A stretch of DNA of 6,695 bases from positions 1 through 6,695 of the forward strand of contig CAJUCG010000193.1 of assembly GCA_910585065.1 (NCBI GenBank). The letters are read 5' to 3'. The stretch comes from an uncultured Lachnospiraceae bacterium. GTDB taxonomy: Bacteria > Bacillota > Clostridia > Lachnospirales > Lachnospiraceae. Position numbers and translations under genes: made by a program. This document shows, one piece after another, positions 5,369 to 6,695 of the stretch. Within the stretch, counting starts at the first letter, position 1, and each line of letters opens with the position of its first letter. The notes under the pieces are model-generated. The model had not been told where the DNA came from and did not search any database. It worked only from the letters and a program-made list of their open reading frames with translations.

Positions 5369-6526
5369 TTATACTCCGAAGATTGCCATAAATACCCCAG
5401 CGGCAACTGCTGTTCCGATAACACCGGCAACATTTGGTCCCATTGCGTGCATGAGAAGGAAATTTGTCGGATCCGCTTCCGCGCCCACTTTTTGTGATAC
5501 GCGCGCTGCCATTGGCACAGCTGATACTCCGGCGGAACCAATCAGCGGATTTACCTTTCCATGAGTTGCCTTGGACATAAGTTTTCCAAATATTACGCCG
5601 GCGGCAGTGCCAAGTGCAAATGCGATCAAGCCGAGTGCCACGATCTTGAGGGTATCCCATTTTAAGAATGCCTCCGCACTTGTTGTCGCACCAACGGAAG
5701 TACCAAGCAAAATTACAACGATGTACATTAACGCATTGGATGCTGTCTCGGTCAGCTGTTTTACCACGCCGCTCTCACGGAAGAGATTTCCGAGCATCAG
5801 CATACCGACAAGCGGAGCTGTGGACGGAAGAATCAGGACAACGACAACTGTCACGATAATCGGGAACAGGATTCTCTCAAGTTTTGATACTGGACGAAGC
5901 TGTTCCATCTTAATCTTGCGCTCCTCCTCCGTCGTCAAAAGTTTCATAATTGGCGGCTGGATAATCGGCACAAGTGACATATAAGAATATGCCGCCACGG
6001 CGATAGGTCCCATATAGTCAGTCTGCCCAAGCTTTCCGGCAAGGAAGATAGAAGTTGGTCCATCCGCACCGCCGATAATCGAGATTGCGGCAGCTGCCTT
6101 GTCCGGAAATCCCATTAAAATCGCCATCAGATAAGCACCAAAAATACCGATCTGTGCAGCAGCACCGAGTAAAAAGCTCATCGGGTTTGCGATCAGCGGA
6201 CCAAAGTCCGTCATCGCGCCGACACCCATAAAGATCAGAGACGGCAAGATACTCCACTCATCCAACAGATAGAAATAGTGAAGCAGCCCGCCCGCATGCT
6301 CAATACCCATCGCATCCACATAGGGCTTTGCCATAATATCAGGATACATATTGACTAGGAGCATACCAAAGGAGATTGGAACCAACAATAGAGGTTCATA
6401 CCCCTTTCTGATTGCCAGGTACAGGAAAAACAACGCCACAAAAATCATCAGCACATTGCCCCAGGAAAGTGAGGCAAAGGCGGTCTGACCGGCGAGGTTT
6501 TCCAGTGTTTCAATTACATAATCCAT
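5369..6526 (-). CDS. oadB: Sodium-translocating decarboxylase beta subunit
   Basis: A 385-residue integral membrane protein that decarboxylates carboxybiotin and couples this to sodium ion export. Hydrophobic helices run through most of the length. Family signatures are visible: FMGVGAMTDFGPLIANP (99-115), IIGGADGPTSIFL (150-162) with Asp155 matching the aspartate known to be essential for sodium transport in characterised OadB, AYSYMSLVPIIQPP (179-192), GNLFRESGVV (246-255), SAGVSAVPMAARVSQ (331-345), and HAMGPNVAGVIGTAVAAG (360-377). The length fits the shorter Firmicutes form. The ATG at 6526 has GGAGG 7 nt upstream. It follows the biotin carrier gene by 26 bp and precedes oadA. Beta subunits of methylmalonyl-CoA and glutaconyl-CoA decarboxylases are near-identical in motif; the adjacent oxaloacetate-type alpha subunit decides the name. 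Confidence 0.95.
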   Translation of the reverse strand: MDYVIETLENLAGQTAFASLSWGNVLMIFVALFFLYLAIRKGYEPLLLVPISFGMLLVNMYPDIMAKPYVDAMGIEHAGGLLHYFYLLDEWSILPSLIFMGVGAMTDFGPLIANPMSFLLGAAAQIGIFGAYLMAILMGFPDKAAAAISIIGGADGPTSIFLAGKLGQTDYMGPIAVAAYSYMSLVPIIQPPIMKLLTTEEERKIKMEQLRPVSKLERILFPIIVTVVVVLILPSTAPLVGMLMLGNLFRESGVVKQLTETASNALMYIVVILLGTSVGATTSAEAFLKWDTLKIVALGLIAFALGTAAGVIFGKLMSKATHGKVNPLIGSAGVSAVPMAARVSQKVGAEADPTNFLLMHAMGPNVAGVIGTAVAAGVFMAIFGV

Positions 6527-6552
6527 TTCGTTACCTCCACGAAAATATTATC

Positions 6553-6695
6553 TTAGTTCAGGGTTGCCAAAACCTCTCCAGCTTCCACGCTCGCGCCCAC
6601 GGAAGTATTGATGCTTGCAACCGTGCCATCCTGTGGGGCAACGATCTCATTTTCCATCTTCATCGCCTCAAGTACGAGGATTGCCTCGCCCTTCT
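6553..6695 (-). CDS. Biotin carrier (biotinyl-lipoyl) subunit of the decarboxylase, 5'-truncated
   Basis: The last 46 residues of a biotinyl domain are visible, ending in a TAA at 6553-6555; the start lies beyond the right edge. The canonical EAMKMENEI motif is present, its first lysine (visible residue 12) being the biotinylation site. It is followed by APQDGTVASI and the closing strand AGEVLATLN, as in BCCP-type domains. The protein shuttles carboxybiotin between the alpha and beta subunits. It stands 26 bp upstream of oadB in the same orientation and supplies the domain missing from OadA. Whether the full protein is a free small carrier (gcdC/mmdC-like) or fused to something else cannot be seen. 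Confidence 0.93.
   Translation of the reverse strand, partial: KGEAILVLEAMKMENEIVAPQDGTVASINTSVGASVEAGEVLATLN

Noticed and set aside
5244..5660. Minus-strand open frames of 83 and 138 codons across the end of oadB and the palindrome
   Set aside because: They overlap the well-supported oadB coding frame and read through the hairpin; the translations show no family motif. They are shadow frames.

Overview
This looks like a piece of a Firmicutes chromosome, most likely an anaerobic Clostridia and plausibly Lachnospiraceae. The grounds are A/T-rich intergenic DNA, strong AGGAGG-type ribosome binding sites, an AgrC/LytS-like sensor kinase, and a sodium-pumping decarboxylase operon whose biotin carrier is a separate protein. 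The genus cannot be fixed from the window alone. No phage, transposase, CRISPR or integrase gene is visible.

Layout from left to right. (1) Positions 1-626, plus strand: the 3' part of a GHKL-type sensor histidine kinase. (2) Positions 684-2296, minus strand: a two-gene unit, an FCD-type GntR regulator followed by an aldo/keto reductase. A plausible promoter and a 41-bp symmetrical operator-like dyad lie just upstream of the regulator. The reductase runs convergently into the kinase gene, and its 3' end carries an exact 38-bp tandem duplication that shifts the frame and replaces its C-terminus. (3) Positions 2418-2614: no supported gene. (4) Positions 2615-2774, minus strand: a single tRNA-Glu(CTC) gene with its own promoter and rho-independent terminator. 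(5) Positions 2836-3555, minus strand: a SpoU/TrmH-family RNA 2'-O-methyltransferase. (6) Positions 3556-3829: non-coding DNA with a large imperfect hairpin and two mutually exclusive smaller ones. (7) Positions 3830-6695, minus strand: part of a sodium-translocating oxaloacetate decarboxylase operon. In transcription order it holds a biotin carrier subunit (5'-truncated by the window edge), the membrane beta subunit, an 89-nt palindromic element, and the carboxyltransferase alpha subunit.

How the genes work together. The alpha subunit takes the carboxyl group from oxaloacetate and passes it to biotin on the small carrier. The beta subunit decarboxylates carboxybiotin in the membrane and exports sodium ions. 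The operon therefore links citrate or oxaloacetate-type fermentation to a sodium gradient. The GntR regulator probably controls itself and the reductase.

The observations most worth a second look are the frameshifting 38-bp duplication, the long palindrome between the beta and alpha genes, the nested dyad at the gntR promoter, and the structured RNA-like region at 3658-3757. I did not find a convincing wholly new system here.
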